Origin: Deltaproteobacteria bacterium
GTDB taxonomy: Bacteria; Desulfobacterota; Binatia; UBA1149; JAJCZL01
Assembly (NCBI GenBank): GCA_029262415.1
Contig: JAJCZL010000067.1
Location: forward strand, 1-64,000
Length of the DNA stretch: 64,000 nt
Direction of reading: 5' to 3'
The stretch's first letter is position 1. Every line of letters begins with the position of its first letter. Shown piece by piece: positions 46,532-54,746 of this stretch. The notes beneath the pieces are model-generated. The model was given only the letters and a program-made list of their open reading frames with translations. It had not been told where the DNA came from and searched no databases. The position numbers were made by a program, and so were the translations under genes.

Positions 46532-47218
46532 TCAGGCCGAAGGTAGAACGCGGCTGAAAAACTCGCCCAGCCGCTCTGCGAACCAATCAGGGTCTTCTAG
46601 GTAGATTCCGTGTCCACGACCGGGGACAATCTCGATTTCGCTGCCGCGTATCGCACGCGAAAGAATCACCGATCCACCTGCGCCCAAAAAATCCTTGTCG
46701 CCAACGATGATGATGGTCGGTCGTACCACCTCGTGCATACGCGCGGTCAACGGATCATCGTTCAGCGTTGCCATCGCCTCGGGTAGATAAGCGAAACCGA
46801 GTGCGTCGGGCACCGGTGTCGAGCCGGGCCGAACCCCCATAGCCTGCAACGCTCCTTCGACGCCTTCCACGCGCGCGCGCGTGGCGGTTTGTCGATACCA
46901 AGTCGCGGTGTTTTCGTTGCACTCGCTCGCAGTACCGATAAGGCCAAGCGCGGTTACGCGTTCGGGGTGCTCAACTACCGCGTGCATCGCGATCACGCCG
47001 CCGGCCGAGTGTCCAACCACTGCGGCGCTCTCGATCTCGAGTGCGTCCAACAGAGAGATTAGATCGGCAGCGAGATCGCTTCTCGTGCACGGCGCGTGCA
47101 CGGCGTCGCTGCCGCCATGCGAGCGCAGATCGTAGCGAAGCACGCGGAAGCGGTCGCTCAGGCGTTCAGCCTGAGCCGCCCAATTGTCCTTGGAAGCGCC
47201 GAGCCCGTGTATGAACAC
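46532..47218 (-). CDS. Alpha/beta hydrolase
   Basis: At least 228 residues, given here from the first ordinary start codon, GTG 47218. The fold core is clear: oxyanion HGLGASKDNW, nucleophile elbow VVGHSAGGVIAMH with the catalytic Ser, and the His in PGRGHGIYLEDPDW. The GTG cuts the first beta strand. In the same frame upstream, 24 more codons (…SAGLTNYDLAGPERAPAI) are hydrolase-like and begin at a CTG (47290) that overlaps the beta-barrel gene's stop as CTGA. The true protein is therefore probably 252 residues with a CTG start. Confidence 0.85.
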   Translation of the reverse strand: MFIHGLGASKDNWAAQAERLSDRFRVLRYDLRSHGGSDAVHAPCTRSDLAADLISLLDALEIESAAVVGHSAGGVIAMHAVVEHPERVTALGLIGTASECNENTATWYRQTATRARVEGVEGALQAMGVRPGSTPVPDALGFAYLPEAMATLNDDPLTARMHEVVRPTIIIVGDKDFLGAGGSVILSRAIRGSEIEIVPGRGHGIYLEDPDWFAERLGEFFSRVLPSA

Positions 47219-47286
47219 GATTGCCGGGGCTCGCTCTGGCCCGGCTAAATCGTAGTTTGTCAGCCCTGCGCTGGTTCGAATGCGGC

Positions 47287-47871
47287 TCAGTCGAACCGCC
47301 AGAGGAAGGAGATCGAGGGAACCCAGATGTTAGCTTTCGAATCCGAAACATCCGCTACGTAAAACGGCGACTTGATGACAACGCCCCAGCTTTCGCCGAG
47401 CATCCACTGGAAACCGGCGCCAAAGTAGAAAGCGTCGCTGTTACCGTCAACGGTAGCCGGAACTTCGATGTCGTTAACGGGCAACCCGTCTATGTGAGAG
47501 TAGCCACCCATCAAAAAGACACGATTCGCCTGCTCGCGCTTTTCGCTGAGGATATAGTATCGAAGACCGGCGCTGTAGTGCTTGATTTTCTCCAAAGGGC
47601 GCGCCGCGCCGAAGACAATATCGGTCTCGTTCCGCGCCTCACCGTAAACAGCGCTGAGTTCGAGATCCCAGCGGTTACCAAAGCCAACCACCACACCGCC
47701 GACATAAGAAGTACCAGTGTCGATGTCGGAATCGTTGAGCCCGATATATGCACCGGCACCGATCTCAACATCGACGTTGGTAACGCCCGCGAAGGCAGGC
47801 GCGGCTTGGACAAAAATCAGTGCGGCGGCTGCGAGCGCACCCGCAAAAAATGAAGTAGATCGGTGTCCCAT
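47287..47871 (-). CDS. Outer-membrane beta-barrel protein
   Basis: 194 residues from ATG 47871, with GAGAGGGGA upstream; the frame is open to 47898. A signal peptide ending in APAFA is followed by alternating polar/hydrophobic strands of an eight-stranded barrel, with ends such as YVGGVVVGFGNRWDLELSAVYG and the C-terminal SFLWRFD, whose last aromatic-x residue pattern fits BAM recognition. Similar in layout to small OmpW/OmpA-like or YfaZ-like barrels. No specific function. Confidence 0.8.
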   Translation of the reverse strand: MGHRSTSFFAGALAAAALIFVQAAPAFAGVTNVDVEIGAGAYIGLNDSDIDTGTSYVGGVVVGFGNRWDLELSAVYGEARNETDIVFGAARPLEKIKHYSAGLRYYILSEKREQANRVFLMGGYSHIDGLPVNDIEVPATVDGNSDAFYFGAGFQWMLGESWGVVIKSPFYVADVSDSKANIWVPSISFLWRFD

Positions 47872-47921
47872 AGATGTCCCCTCTCGAGTGAAAGTCACGC
47901 GGACATACCATGCGCGCAGGC

Positions 47922-48473
47922 TCAGTCCAATAGGGTGACCGGAACCTCGACGTAGACGTGCTCGGCCTCCGACCAGGAAAAAATCCTAAACTCCCGTGGC
48001 TCCGCCTCGACCACCGAAATCACCAGCTGGACCGCCTCGGGGTAGGTCGGCTCCCCAAATGGGGTGGCTGCAGCCTGATCGGTGTCCGAGAAGTACGCCC
48101 CGTGGTCTGGATGAGAGTGATAGATGGCCAACAACTTGTGGTCCCCAGAGGCGCGCAACTCCTCGAGTTGGTCGATTTCGGCCTGATCCCAGCAGTACGC
48201 GGTCTTAGCCGTGCGGGTGAAGTGCTCAGGGAGCTTGGCGTGCATCTCCTCCTGGATGTTGGCCATCCGGCGTACCGCCGGTCGCCCGTCGGGCATCCGG
48301 ACCAGGACACCACAAGCCTCATTCGGGTAGGCTGCGACGGCGTGCTCACGAATCTCCTCGAGATTTGTCTCGCTCAACGTGAAAGGGTCAGTAATCACTG
48401 TCATTTGGTCGCTAGAGGCACCGGCCCCGTTTCCCCATTTGAGACGTGCGAACAGGGCAAAAATATTCGGCAT
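47922..48473 (-). CDS. JAMM/MPN-domain metallopeptidase (M67-like)
   Basis: 183 residues from ATG 48473 (AAGGG site upstream); ATG 48404 is an alternative. The JAMM zinc site is complete: Glu in NEACGVLV, then HSHPDHGAYFSDTD (H-x-H with downstream Ser and Asp). Prokaryotic JAMM enzymes act in cysteine or thiocarboxylate metabolism or remove ubiquitin-like proteins. MoaD at 44260 is a ubiquitin-like carrier nearby, but a direct link is speculative. Confidence 0.88.
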   Translation of the reverse strand: MPNIFALFARLKWGNGAGASSDQMTVITDPFTLSETNLEEIREHAVAAYPNEACGVLVRMPDGRPAVRRMANIQEEMHAKLPEHFTRTAKTAYCWDQAEIDQLEELRASGDHKLLAIYHSHPDHGAYFSDTDQAAATPFGEPTYPEAVQLVISVVEAEPREFRIFSWSEAEHVYVEVPVTLLD

Positions 48474-48593
48474 CGCATTTCCCTTGACGTTTTCGGCCCT
48501 TAGCGTGCCTCAGCCCATTGACGCACCGCGGCCCATGCACTATAAGTTCTCGCTTTTCAGGTGCTGCACCGGCTTAAGTAAGGGTTACCAAAG

Positions 48594-50621
48594 ATGGAGT
48601 CCACCCCCGCAACGAAGATTGAAAAGTTCCTCAAGCCCAAGGCTGTATCGTCGCGCAAGCTCGCGCGCGACCCTGCGGGCCGTCTGGTCATGGCTGAGGA
48701 AAGCGCCCTTGACATGGACCGGATCCGCGATGCCGGCTTAACCGTGATGGAACTCGGGCGACGGGTTCGGGTCTACAACTCGGACATGACCAAGCAGGTC
48801 GCCTCCTACATCGTCCCCGCCGAGGTCACCGAGATCCAAGGCCGTGCGACAAGGGCGGCCGAAGGCGCAAAGATCCAGATCGGCCGCCTGATCGCCCGTG
48901 AGGGCCTTTGGGTCCGCCACAACCCGGGACTGCGCGAGGTCGGCATCAACGACCGCGGCGACGTGGTACTGCGCCAAGACGCAGCAACCGCCGAGGATCC
49001 GACGGTCGGCCCAACGCTGAACTCCTACAACACCACGCAGTCTACGCTTACTTCGCGCGTGGTCGCTCGCATCGACAAGAAGACCCACGACCGCGACGTA
49101 AAAGAAGCGCGGGCGTGGCTCGAAGCCATGAATGTGCTTAACGACACCAAGACGTTGCGCACCCGTTTCTTCAGTGCCGGCGTCGCCTGCGAGCACCGCG
49201 GCAACGTACCGATGTTGTACAAGACCACGCAGGTCAACTTCTTCCCGATCAACGATCCACTTTCACTCGAACTCGCAAGCGCACTCGAAGCGCGCTTCGA
49301 AGACCTCAAGCGTCCGGTCCCCATGGTGCGAGTGATTAGCGTGCTTGGCATTCCGCCCAACGAACGCGCGTACAAAGAGTTCGTCGCGCAGCTCAAGAAG
49401 AAGAAGCAGAACCCGATCACGCTCGGCCTCCCCAGCCGCTTGCGCGACTCGCAATTCTTCGATGGGTCGTCCAAGTCGATCCCCCCGTCGTGCTTCATTT
49501 ACGCGTGCACGCTGGATGAGATCGGCGATTCAATTTACGTGATCACGATCAACACCGATTACCACGGCGAGGTCAAAAGTCGCGGCATCAACTCGGGCGT
49601 TGCCGCCGTGATGTCAAACGTCGAAGTGCTGTCTGTGCACGCCTCCTGCGGCATTCTCAATGCCGAGGGCTCGACGACAGTGTTCATGGGTTCCGGCGAC
49701 GTGGGCAAGTCGAAGGCGGTAACGTTCTGGGCCGAACGCAACCACGACCGCCGCCGCAGTGAGTTGCTCCGCCGTTACAAGATCGAAAAGAAGGACGACG
49801 AGAAAGCCGCAAAGGAAGCGACACAAGGTGTCGGCTTCGTTTGCCAAGACGACTGGGTCGAGATCGTACCGTCCGGCAACACAGTATGGGACTCGTGGCC
49901 GGCCGAGCGCTTCTTCTACATGCGCAGCCGTGACCTCCCGAGCCGCGACCTGATCCTGTCGGAGAACGAACCGATTATCGAGAACGCAACCGCCGACTAC
50001 GGCGCCTCGGGCGATCCGGCCGTGATCGGCCGCACCACGCACGATGACCCCCACGAACGCCTGCTCTACGATCCCGACTGGGACAACTACTACGCCGACC
50101 GTGACGTCCACCGTATCTCCTGCCTGGTCGTGTTGGAAAAAGACCGTGAGCTCGATTACTTGGTGAGAAGACTCTCGGCCAAGGACGCTCTCGACATGAT
50201 CATGGCCGGAGGTGTCGGCGATGGAGCGACCGAACCCTTCTACAACGATTACACCGACGTATCCGGCCTACTGATGAGCCAGGGCGTAGTGGGCGAACGC
50301 TTGCTGGGCGCCTACAAGGCGGCCAAAGCCGGCGACGTCGCCGCACTGATGAACGGCGACGAGGCGCTCGGACGCGTAGTACTCGACCGCCTGAATGCGC
50401 AGGTCGCGGTCTGGCAGCACTTCCTGAACGACGTTCCCTGCTACGTGGTTAACACCAGTGGCGGCGGTGACGTGCTCCAGGATCTGAACTGGTACGTTTC
50501 CGACAACCCCGAGTTCCTCAAGCCGGGCAAGGAAAAGTCGGTCGATGAGTTCAAGGCGCTCATGGAGAAAACCTACGGGGTCGCCTACGACAACAAGGGC
50601 GACTGGACCCACGACTCCTAG
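48594..50621 (+). CDS. PEPCK-like P-loop protein of unknown function
   Basis: 675 residues, not similar enough to a standard phosphoenolpyruvate carboxykinase to be named as such. Around residue 366 a kinase-1a-type loop (FMGSGDVGKSKAV) follows VLSVHASCGILNAEGSTT, the arrangement seen in ATP-type PEPCK (strand, then FxGLSGTGKTTL). Downstream, ISCLVVLEKDRELDYLVRRL and FYNDYTDVSGLLMSQ resemble the later PEPCK regions. The standard loop Thr is replaced by Ser-Lys, and the N-terminal 250 residues look unrelated. It could be an HPr-kinase-fold or PEPCK-fold enzyme with a new substrate. Confidence 0.65.
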   Translation: MESTPATKIEKFLKPKAVSSRKLARDPAGRLVMAEESALDMDRIRDAGLTVMELGRRVRVYNSDMTKQVASYIVPAEVTEIQGRATRAAEGAKIQIGRLIAREGLWVRHNPGLREVGINDRGDVVLRQDAATAEDPTVGPTLNSYNTTQSTLTSRVVARIDKKTHDRDVKEARAWLEAMNVLNDTKTLRTRFFSAGVACEHRGNVPMLYKTTQVNFFPINDPLSLELASALEARFEDLKRPVPMVRVISVLGIPPNERAYKEFVAQLKKKKQNPITLGLPSRLRDSQFFDGSSKSIPPSCFIYACTLDEIGDSIYVITINTDYHGEVKSRGINSGVAAVMSNVEVLSVHASCGILNAEGSTTVFMGSGDVGKSKAVTFWAERNHDRRRSELLRRYKIEKKDDEKAAKEATQGVGFVCQDDWVEIVPSGNTVWDSWPAERFFYMRSRDLPSRDLILSENEPIIENATADYGASGDPAVIGRTTHDDPHERLLYDPDWDNYYADRDVHRISCLVVLEKDRELDYLVRRLSAKDALDMIMAGGVGDGATEPFYNDYTDVSGLLMSQGVVGERLLGAYKAAKAGDVAALMNGDEALGRVVLDRLNAQVAVWQHFLNDVPCYVVNTSGGGDVLQDLNWYVSDNPEFLKPGKEKSVDEFKALMEKTYGVAYDNKGDWTHDS

Positions 50622-51598
50622 TTACGTCCAAACGATGAATCGCTGCCCGTGCGCAGCGCGGGCAGCGATTCGCCGACGACGAGATAGACCACCCCCCCAC
50701 ACGCCGCGGCGACCATCAAAACCACCAGCCAGAGCAGACCGATGGTCAAAGCGAGTTCGCGTGGCACCCCACCTTGTTCGAAAAACCACACGTAGCCGAG
50801 TTCGCGTACACCAAGTCCGGCTACGCTGATCGGCACGGCGCTGAGCACACTCACGAGCGGGTGGGCGACAAAGTAGTACGCCCAAGGCAAATCGACACCT
50901 GCCGCTTCGCCGATGACGATCAACGCTGCGACCTGCCAGCAATGAAAAACGATAGACAGCGCCGCCGCTCGTACCAGCAGAACCCGGTCGGTCCACAGCG
51001 GCGACAAATCCGAGCCGATCAGTCGCCTTAACCGGTTCTCTGGGCCGGTCAGCGCAGCGACCATCTTCGGGGCGAGCCACCAGGCCCCTACAAGTGCGAG
51101 CCCAAGAGCGACGGTTGTGGATATAAGCAGCGTGGGCAAGCCGAAACTCCCGAACACTGCGATCGCAGTGGCTGCGACGAGCACCAGCAACGCCAGCCCG
51201 ATCAGCCGGTCGAACAGCACGGTGTTTAGCGCCACCGTTCGGCTGCCGTCGCGACCGGCCAGCAGGAGGGCGCGAACTAGATCGCCGCCGAGCGTCGAAG
51301 GCCCGAACAGGTTGAAGAACATCCCGATGAAGTAGTAGCGCGCGATCGCGCCGGCACCCCGCACCATCCCCAGCGCATCGGCGATCAGCTTCCAGCGGTA
51401 GGCGGTGATCAGCTGACCAAACAGGTACATAGCGGCTGCGGCGGCAACCGGCCAGGGCCGCACCTCAGCGAGCGCCTGGGCCACGGCGGCCCCATCGAGG
51501 GGGCGGACCAGTATCCACGCCGCCGCCACGGTAATAGCGAATTTAAACCCGCGTAGGACCGTCGAAGACCGTGCAGAGGCCGTCCCACGATTACTCAT
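50618..51598 (-). CDS. Flippase-like UPF0104/LPG-synthase-TM family protein
   Basis: 326 residues, eight or nine membrane segments. The family hallmarks are AYRWKLIADALG, FFNLFGPSTLGGDLVRALLL and VPISVAGLGVRELGYVWFF. This family includes the membrane part of lysylphosphatidylglycerol synthase and AglD-like proteins, thought to flip lipids or sugars. It overlaps the convergent PEPCK-like gene by four bases. Confidence 0.85.
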   Translation of the reverse strand: MSNRGTASARSSTVLRGFKFAITVAAAWILVRPLDGAAVAQALAEVRPWPVAAAAAMYLFGQLITAYRWKLIADALGMVRGAGAIARYYFIGMFFNLFGPSTLGGDLVRALLLAGRDGSRTVALNTVLFDRLIGLALLVLVAATAIAVFGSFGLPTLLISTTVALGLALVGAWWLAPKMVAALTGPENRLRRLIGSDLSPLWTDRVLLVRAAALSIVFHCWQVAALIVIGEAAGVDLPWAYYFVAHPLVSVLSAVPISVAGLGVRELGYVWFFEQGGVPRELALTIGLLWLVVLMVAAACGGVVYLVVGESLPALRTGSDSSFGRN

Positions 51599-51792
51599 GC
51601 ACTAGGCCGCCATCCAGCCGGATAGCGCCGGGGCCCCCGCCGTTTGGATGTCACTGGCTACCATGTTCTAATTTCCGGCTGATCGGCGGCGTGGTTAGCG
51701 ACGCGGGGTGCTCTGTAGCGACCTTGACAGCCAAATTGCACGCCGAAACGATGGAATCAAACCACGAATCAAAACCGCCACGGAGGCAATCA

Positions 51793-52539
51793 ATGAGAAT
51801 GAAGTCCCTATGGGCACCTGCAGTCGTCGCAGTGCTGGCCGTGTATGTCGGCGCTTGCGCGAACGCACAGGACGCTAGTGAAATTAAAACGAAGATCAAC
51901 GAGATCCAGGCCGGCCAAAAAGATATCCTGGCGAAGCTCGAGGCCTTGAAAACAGGCCAGAAGCAGATTCAGGTCGCCGGCAAGGCGCCCGCGCGCGCGG
52001 CAAAGCCTGCTGAAGACCCTAACAAGGTTTACGACGTAAAAGTCGGCAACTCGTACGTAAAAGGCCCGGAAGACGCCAAAGTCACGATTATCGAGTTCTC
52101 TGACTTTCAGTGTCCGTTCTGCTCGCAGGCAGCCGCGCTGGTCAAGCAGGTCACCGACGCCTACCCGAAAGACGTCAAAGTCGTCTACAAGAACTACCCT
52201 CTTCCTTTCCACAAAGAGGCCATGCCTGCCGCCAAGGCGGCGATTGCCGCCGGCAAGCAGGGCAAGTTCTGGGATATGCACGACAAGCTCTTTGCAAACT
52301 ACCGTAACCTAGGCGAAGAGTTCTTCGCCAAGGCCGCCGAGGATATCGGTTTGGACGTCGCGAAGTTCAAGGCGGACATGGCCAGCCCTGAAGTCCAGGC
52401 GCTGGTGTCTGCCGAGATGAAAGAAGCGCAGGCCGCGGGAGTCCGCGGCACGCCCACATTCTTCATCAACGGCAAGAAGCCGCAGGGCCGCTCGTTCGAA
52501 CTTTACAAGGGTATTATCGACGGGATTCTAAACGGCTGA
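51793..52539 (+). CDS. Exported DsbA-like thioredoxin-fold protein
   Basis: 248 residues from ATG 51793 with CGGAGG upstream. An N-terminal signal with possible lipobox VGAC (Cys 22) is followed by a coiled-coil-like stretch and the DsbA domain. The redox motif is C107-P-F-C110 (FSDFQCPFCSQAA), and the cis-Pro is in VRGTPTFFINGKKP. Likely oxidises or isomerises periplasmic disulfides. The two downstream Cys-rich lipoproteins are possible clients, but a terminator separates them. Confidence 0.92.
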   Translation: MRMKSLWAPAVVAVLAVYVGACANAQDASEIKTKINEIQAGQKDILAKLEALKTGQKQIQVAGKAPARAAKPAEDPNKVYDVKVGNSYVKGPEDAKVTIIEFSDFQCPFCSQAAALVKQVTDAYPKDVKVVYKNYPLPFHKEAMPAAKAAIAAGKQGKFWDMHDKLFANYRNLGEEFFAKAAEDIGLDVAKFKADMASPEVQALVSAEMKEAQAAGVRGTPTFFINGKKPQGRSFELYKGIIDGILNG

Positions 52540-52554
52540 TCTTAGCTCTTGCGG

Positions 52555-52584
52555 GTCCGGCGCTTCGCTCGTGGAGCGCCGGAC
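52555..52584 (+). terminator. GC-rich stem-loop after the DsbA-like gene
   Basis: GTCCGGCGC (52555-52563) pairs perfectly with GCGCCGGAC (52576-52584). No T run follows, so this may be an mRNA 3'-end structure upstream of the true terminator. Confidence 0.5.
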
Positions 52585-52605
52585 AGCCTAAATCCAGGCC
52601 CATTG

Positions 52606-52638
52606 GGTCGGTCCTTTTACCAGGGCCGGCCTTTTTTT
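52606..52638 (+). terminator. Rho-independent terminator
   Basis: GGTCGGTCC (52606-52614) pairs with GGGCCGGCC (52623-52631), including two G-T pairs, followed by seven T. It separates the DsbA-like gene from the Cys-rich lipoprotein pair. Confidence 0.88.
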
Positions 52639-52732
52639 CGCCGAGCCATCGCAACATCCATCGGCAACTTACGTAAAGAACACGGGGTCACGCACCTCGA
52701 TTCCACAACTAACGAAAGGGAGAATACTACAA

Positions 52733-52993
52733 ATGAAGACCAAGAACACAATGCTGGTTACCGCCGCAATCTCGGGACTCGTGCTCGCAGCCGGATGCTC
52801 ATCAATGTCGGCCGACGCCGGCGCGGCCTCTGCGGCGCAAGTCGGCGAGTGCCACGGGGCAAACTCTTGTAAAGGCACCGGCGACTGTGCCGGCAAAGGC
52901 TACTCGTGCGCCGGTAACAACCAGTGCAAGGGCAAGGGTTGGAACAAAATGTCGCAAAGCGACTGCGATGCGAAGGGCGGAACCTTCAAATAG
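52733..52993 (+). CDS. Cys-rich lipoprotein, bufferin (BufA2)-like
   Basis: 86 residues, with AAAGGGAG upstream. A lipoprotein signal ends at Cys 22 (VLAAGC). The mature part has six Cys with spacing C-x5-C-x5-C-x6-C-x5-C-x12-C, including CHGANSCKGTGDC and CAGNNQCKGKGW. The pattern resembles periplasmic bufferin metallophores that bind Cu or Zn, though those are not usually lipidated. No bufB/bufC-type modification genes are in the window. The tandem partner follows at 53110. Confidence 0.78.
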   Translation: MKTKNTMLVTAAISGLVLAAGCSSMSADAGAASAAQVGECHGANSCKGTGDCAGKGYSCAGNNQCKGKGWNKMSQSDCDAKGGTFK

Positions 52994-53020
52994 TACTGAT
53001 CGCTGCTCTGTTCTGCGCAC

Positions 53021-53053
53021 CCGAACCCGATGAGGCGTTCTCATCGGGTTCGG
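53021..53053. repeat. Long perfect stem-loop between the two bufferin-like genes
   Basis: CCGAACCCGATGA (53021-53033) is fully complementary to TCATCGGGTTCGG (53041-53053), a 13-base-pair stem with a 7-base loop and no T run. It probably stabilises or separates the two messages rather than terminating them. Confidence 0.7.
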
Positions 53054-53109
53054 AGTCCCGCCCGTGGCCGGGTCCGGAGGCGGCGATCGCTAATAAAGGA
53101 TACGCGACT

Positions 53110-53376
53110 ATGACTAATTCGCTGTTTGTCGGTGCTGCCATCGCGGGGATGCTGTTGGGCGTGGGTTGCCAATCCGGCGGCGAGCCGGCCGCAAATGGTA
53201 AAATGGCCGAGTCCTCCAAGGGCGAGTGCTGGGGTATCAATACCTGCAAGGCGACAGGAGACTGTGCAGGCAAGGGCCACTCGTGCCACGCTCAGAACGA
53301 GTGCAAGGGCCGGGGCTGGAAGAGTCTGGGCAAGGCCGAATGCGACACTCGAGGCGGAGAGTTCAAGCAGATCTGA
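53110..53376 (+). CDS. Cys-rich lipoprotein, bufferin (BufA2)-like, second copy
   Basis: 88 residues from ATG 53110 with AAAGGA upstream; the frame is open further upstream but only this start gives a signal peptide. Lipobox LLGVGC, Cys at 20. The mature domain repeats exactly the six-Cys spacing of the gene at 52733 (CWGINTCKATGDC, CHAQNECKGRGW) with about half the other residues changed. Added His residues in CHAQNEC could modify metal choice. Clearly a tandem duplication that has diverged. Confidence 0.8.
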   Translation: MTNSLFVGAAIAGMLLGVGCQSGGEPAANGKMAESSKGECWGINTCKATGDCAGKGHSCHAQNECKGRGWKSLGKAECDTRGGEFKQI

Positions 53377-53516
53377 TCATCTGATGTGTCTTCCGGCATG
53401 GCCATGGCGAACACTCACGGCGGTAACCAGAAACGCCCTTTCTGTACGCCGCCCGGCGTGTTAAACAACGCGGATGGCGGCAAGCCCCACAGCTGTCCGC
53501 CACCCCTGATATAAAT

Positions 53517-54677
53517 ATGGCTTCTATCCGATTCGTCTGGCGCGGCCTTCCGACCCGCGTGCGCAACGCCACCGGGAACACGGTCAAGGCCGTCATCACC
53601 GTTGGTGCCTTCTATATGCTCCTCACCCACCCCGTCGACGGCGGCGAGGGGGTAGGCAAGATCCCGATCTACCACGCGATCCTTGACTACGTCGGCACCG
53701 TCGATGCGCGAACGTTCTTCGTCTGGTCGTTAGTCGCGATGGCGGTGAAGTTCTGCGGCGTTATCTCATCCGCGTGGGCGTGGTCGCTCCTGCTTCGGGG
53801 ACAAGGCCTCTTGTACCCATTCTGGCAGCAGATCATGACCGCCTTCCTGATCGGCCGCTTCATCGGCACCTTTCTCCCCTCAACCATCGGGCTTGACGCC
53901 TATACCCTTTACGAGTCCGGCCGCTACTCAAACCAGTGGCACCGCGCCGTGACCGCGAAAGCCCTCGAGAAGTTCATCGGCATTGCCGGACTGTTCATGG
54001 GTATCCTACTGACGCTACCTGCCGGCTACGTGGTGCTCAGCCAGATTGAGGCTGTTGGCAAACGTGCGCCGCTGTTGACCGGGGTCATTGGCGCACTGTG
54101 CGGCGCGATCACGTTCTTCGTCGTTATAGGCCTGGTCAAGCCTGGGATCCTACGCTGGGGTATGGGGTTGGTCGGCGCGGTCATGCCCGGGACCCTCCAA
54201 CGCCACGTCACACGCTTCACCGAGGCCGTCACCGCATACGAGGGCCAGGTCGGACTCTTGCTCACCGCGTTGTTCGCCAAGTTCATCACCCACTTTACCA
54301 CCGCACTGGTGTACTTTTTTACTGCGCTCGCGATCGGCGTTGTCGGCATTCAGTTCTTGCCGATCGTATTTGGTAGCCTGATTCAGATTCTCGGCACTTT
54401 GTTCTCGCCTACAATCGCGGGCGAGGGAGCCCGCGAAGCCGTCCAGGCACTACTGCTGTCCAACTACCTCGGCGGCGAGGCACAGGCAGTACTCTCCGCG
54501 GCGCTCGGCTTCATCGCAGCAGAGGCCGCAACGATGTGGGGAGGTGCCTTCTTGTGGACGCGCAAGCCGGGTTGGAGACCGACCTTCATGCTCGTCGACG
54601 GCAAGCAAGTCGACTACAGCTGGATCGACGACAGCGAGGACTACCGCGAAGCAATGGCCGCCACTCCAGTTCAGTAG
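53517..54677 (+). CDS. Flippase-like UPF0104/LPG-synthase-TM family protein
   Basis: 386 residues, about eight membrane segments, with motifs LIGRFIGTFLPSTIGLDAYTLY and SPTIAGEGAREAVQALLL that correspond to the conserved loops of this family. A soluble C-terminal tail of about 35 residues (VDGKQVDYSWIDDSEDY) is present. No clear ribosome site precedes the ATG. It lies 69 bases upstream of the zinc-ribbon/TPR gene, in apparent operon with the AAA+/VWA pair. The second member of this family in the window, after 50618-51598. Confidence 0.82.
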   Translation: MASIRFVWRGLPTRVRNATGNTVKAVITVGAFYMLLTHPVDGGEGVGKIPIYHAILDYVGTVDARTFFVWSLVAMAVKFCGVISSAWAWSLLLRGQGLLYPFWQQIMTAFLIGRFIGTFLPSTIGLDAYTLYESGRYSNQWHRAVTAKALEKFIGIAGLFMGILLTLPAGYVVLSQIEAVGKRAPLLTGVIGALCGAITFFVVIGLVKPGILRWGMGLVGAVMPGTLQRHVTRFTEAVTAYEGQVGLLLTALFAKFITHFTTALVYFFTALAIGVVGIQFLPIVFGSLIQILGTLFSPTIAGEGAREAVQALLLSNYLGGEAQAVLSAALGFIAAEAATMWGGAFLWTRKPGWRPTFMLVDGKQVDYSWIDDSEDYREAMAATPVQ

Positions 54678-54746
54678 TCCGGGCCCCACGGTCGCGTGGG
54701 CGGCAACTTCAAGTAGCCGCCGCATCCTGATAGGGATACGCGCATT

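Noticed and set aside
48594-50621. Calling the gene pckA
   Set aside because: The P-loop context fits, but length, N-terminus and loop residues depart too far from known PEPCK.
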